From Actinomycetota bacterium (GTDB lineage Bacteria > Actinomycetota > Acidimicrobiia > Acidimicrobiales > Microtrichaceae): 64,000 bases of DNA. Where the stretch lies: the NCBI GenBank assembly GCA_016703525.1, contig JADJBW010000016.1, positions 1 through 64,000 of the forward strand, in the 5' to 3' direction. Below, one piece after another: positions 63,945 through 64,000 of this stretch. The notes beneath the pieces were generated by a model, which did no database searches, was not told the DNA's origin, and saw only the letters and a program-made list of their open reading frames with translations. A program made the position numbers and the translations under genes. How positions within the stretch are numbered: position 1 is the stretch's first letter; the number at the start of each line of letters is the position of its first letter.

Positions 63945-64000
63945 ATGGAGATCGACGTGATGGCCGGGCACCTCGGCTGGACCGAGGCGGCGGAGCAAGC
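63945..64000 (+). CDS. Start of a gene, cut by the window end
   Basis: ATG 63945, with GGAG 7 bases upstream, opens MEIDVMAGHLGWTEAAEQ before the window ends. It is divergent from the GH127 gene, so it probably belongs to the same carbohydrate locus. Too little is present to name a family. Confidence 0.55.
   Translation, partial: MEIDVMAGHLGWTEAAEQ

Noticed and set aside
1..64000. tRNA genes, prophage or integrated element
   Set aside because: No cloverleaf-like sequence, integrase, phage structural gene or attachment-site pair was found on reading the window.

Overview
The window is about 64 kb of high-GC DNA from an actinobacterium. An Acidimicrobiia member of the Ilumatobacter type fits best, but this is inferred from gene content and no marker gene is present. 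Supporting signs are an F420-type PPOX oxidoreductase, a DUF222/13E12 HNH protein, fasciclin lipoproteins, SigK/RskA-like sigma control, and many start codons directly preceded by a TAnnnT -10 element (leaderless mRNA). No rRNA, tRNA, CRISPR array, prophage or insertion sequence was found, and no stretch over about 300 bases lacks a gene or gene remnant.

Layout: 0-4.4 kb, CorA-type transporter, DHFR-like and DinB-like proteins, a broken secreted protein and a shortened GyrI-like protein. 4.4-9.7 kb, a PLD/helicase/DUF3427 protein divergent from a STAND-like ATPase with a C-terminal helix-turn-helix. 9.7-17.6 kb, three lipoproteins or secreted proteins, a dioxygenase-like protein, a thioredoxin-reductase/methyltransferase fusion with its XRE-cupin regulator, and a very large secreted protein behind a metalloregulator-like palindrome. 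17.6-25 kb, three TetR regulators, a methyltransferase, lipocalin and sterol-desaturase remnants, and a fasciclin/anti-sigma/ECF-sigma locus. 25-30 kb, ArsR and SulP transporter, a lipoprotein hydrolase and a membrane-anchored protein. 30-36.7 kb, a leftward operon (PhyH dioxygenase, sulfotransferase, alkylsulfatase-like MBL, SDR, ADH, MBL, with the PPOX protein downstream). 36.8-44.7 kb, kdpFABCDE with an additional small membrane gene. 44.9-48.8 kb, a ClC channel and a convergent thioesterase/acyl-CoA ligase pair. 48.9-54.8 kb, a seven-gene Mrp Na+/H+ antiporter operon. 55-58.6 kb, Amt, a small membrane protein and a damaged DUF222-HNH gene. 58.8-64 kb, a TauE/LysR divergent pair and a hemicellulose locus (clan-A glycosidase, GH127, start of another gene).

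How the genes work together: much of the window is ion and osmotic homeostasis (CorA, SulP, Kdp, ClC, Mrp, Amt) alongside sulfur-ester handling and plant-polymer use. Several regulators sit beside near-perfect palindromes: ArsR with 15-bp arms, a TetR-type site at the thioesterase, a CsoR-like site at a tiny zinc-ribbon protein, and an SOS-like box at the HNH gene.

Important caveat: at least 14 apparent frameshifts and three in-frame TAG codons interrupt otherwise well-preserved genes, including kdpB, kdpD and mrpA. Their spread over unrelated operons points to sequence or assembly errors more than to decay. Broken genes are therefore given as one full span, with the break positions stated.
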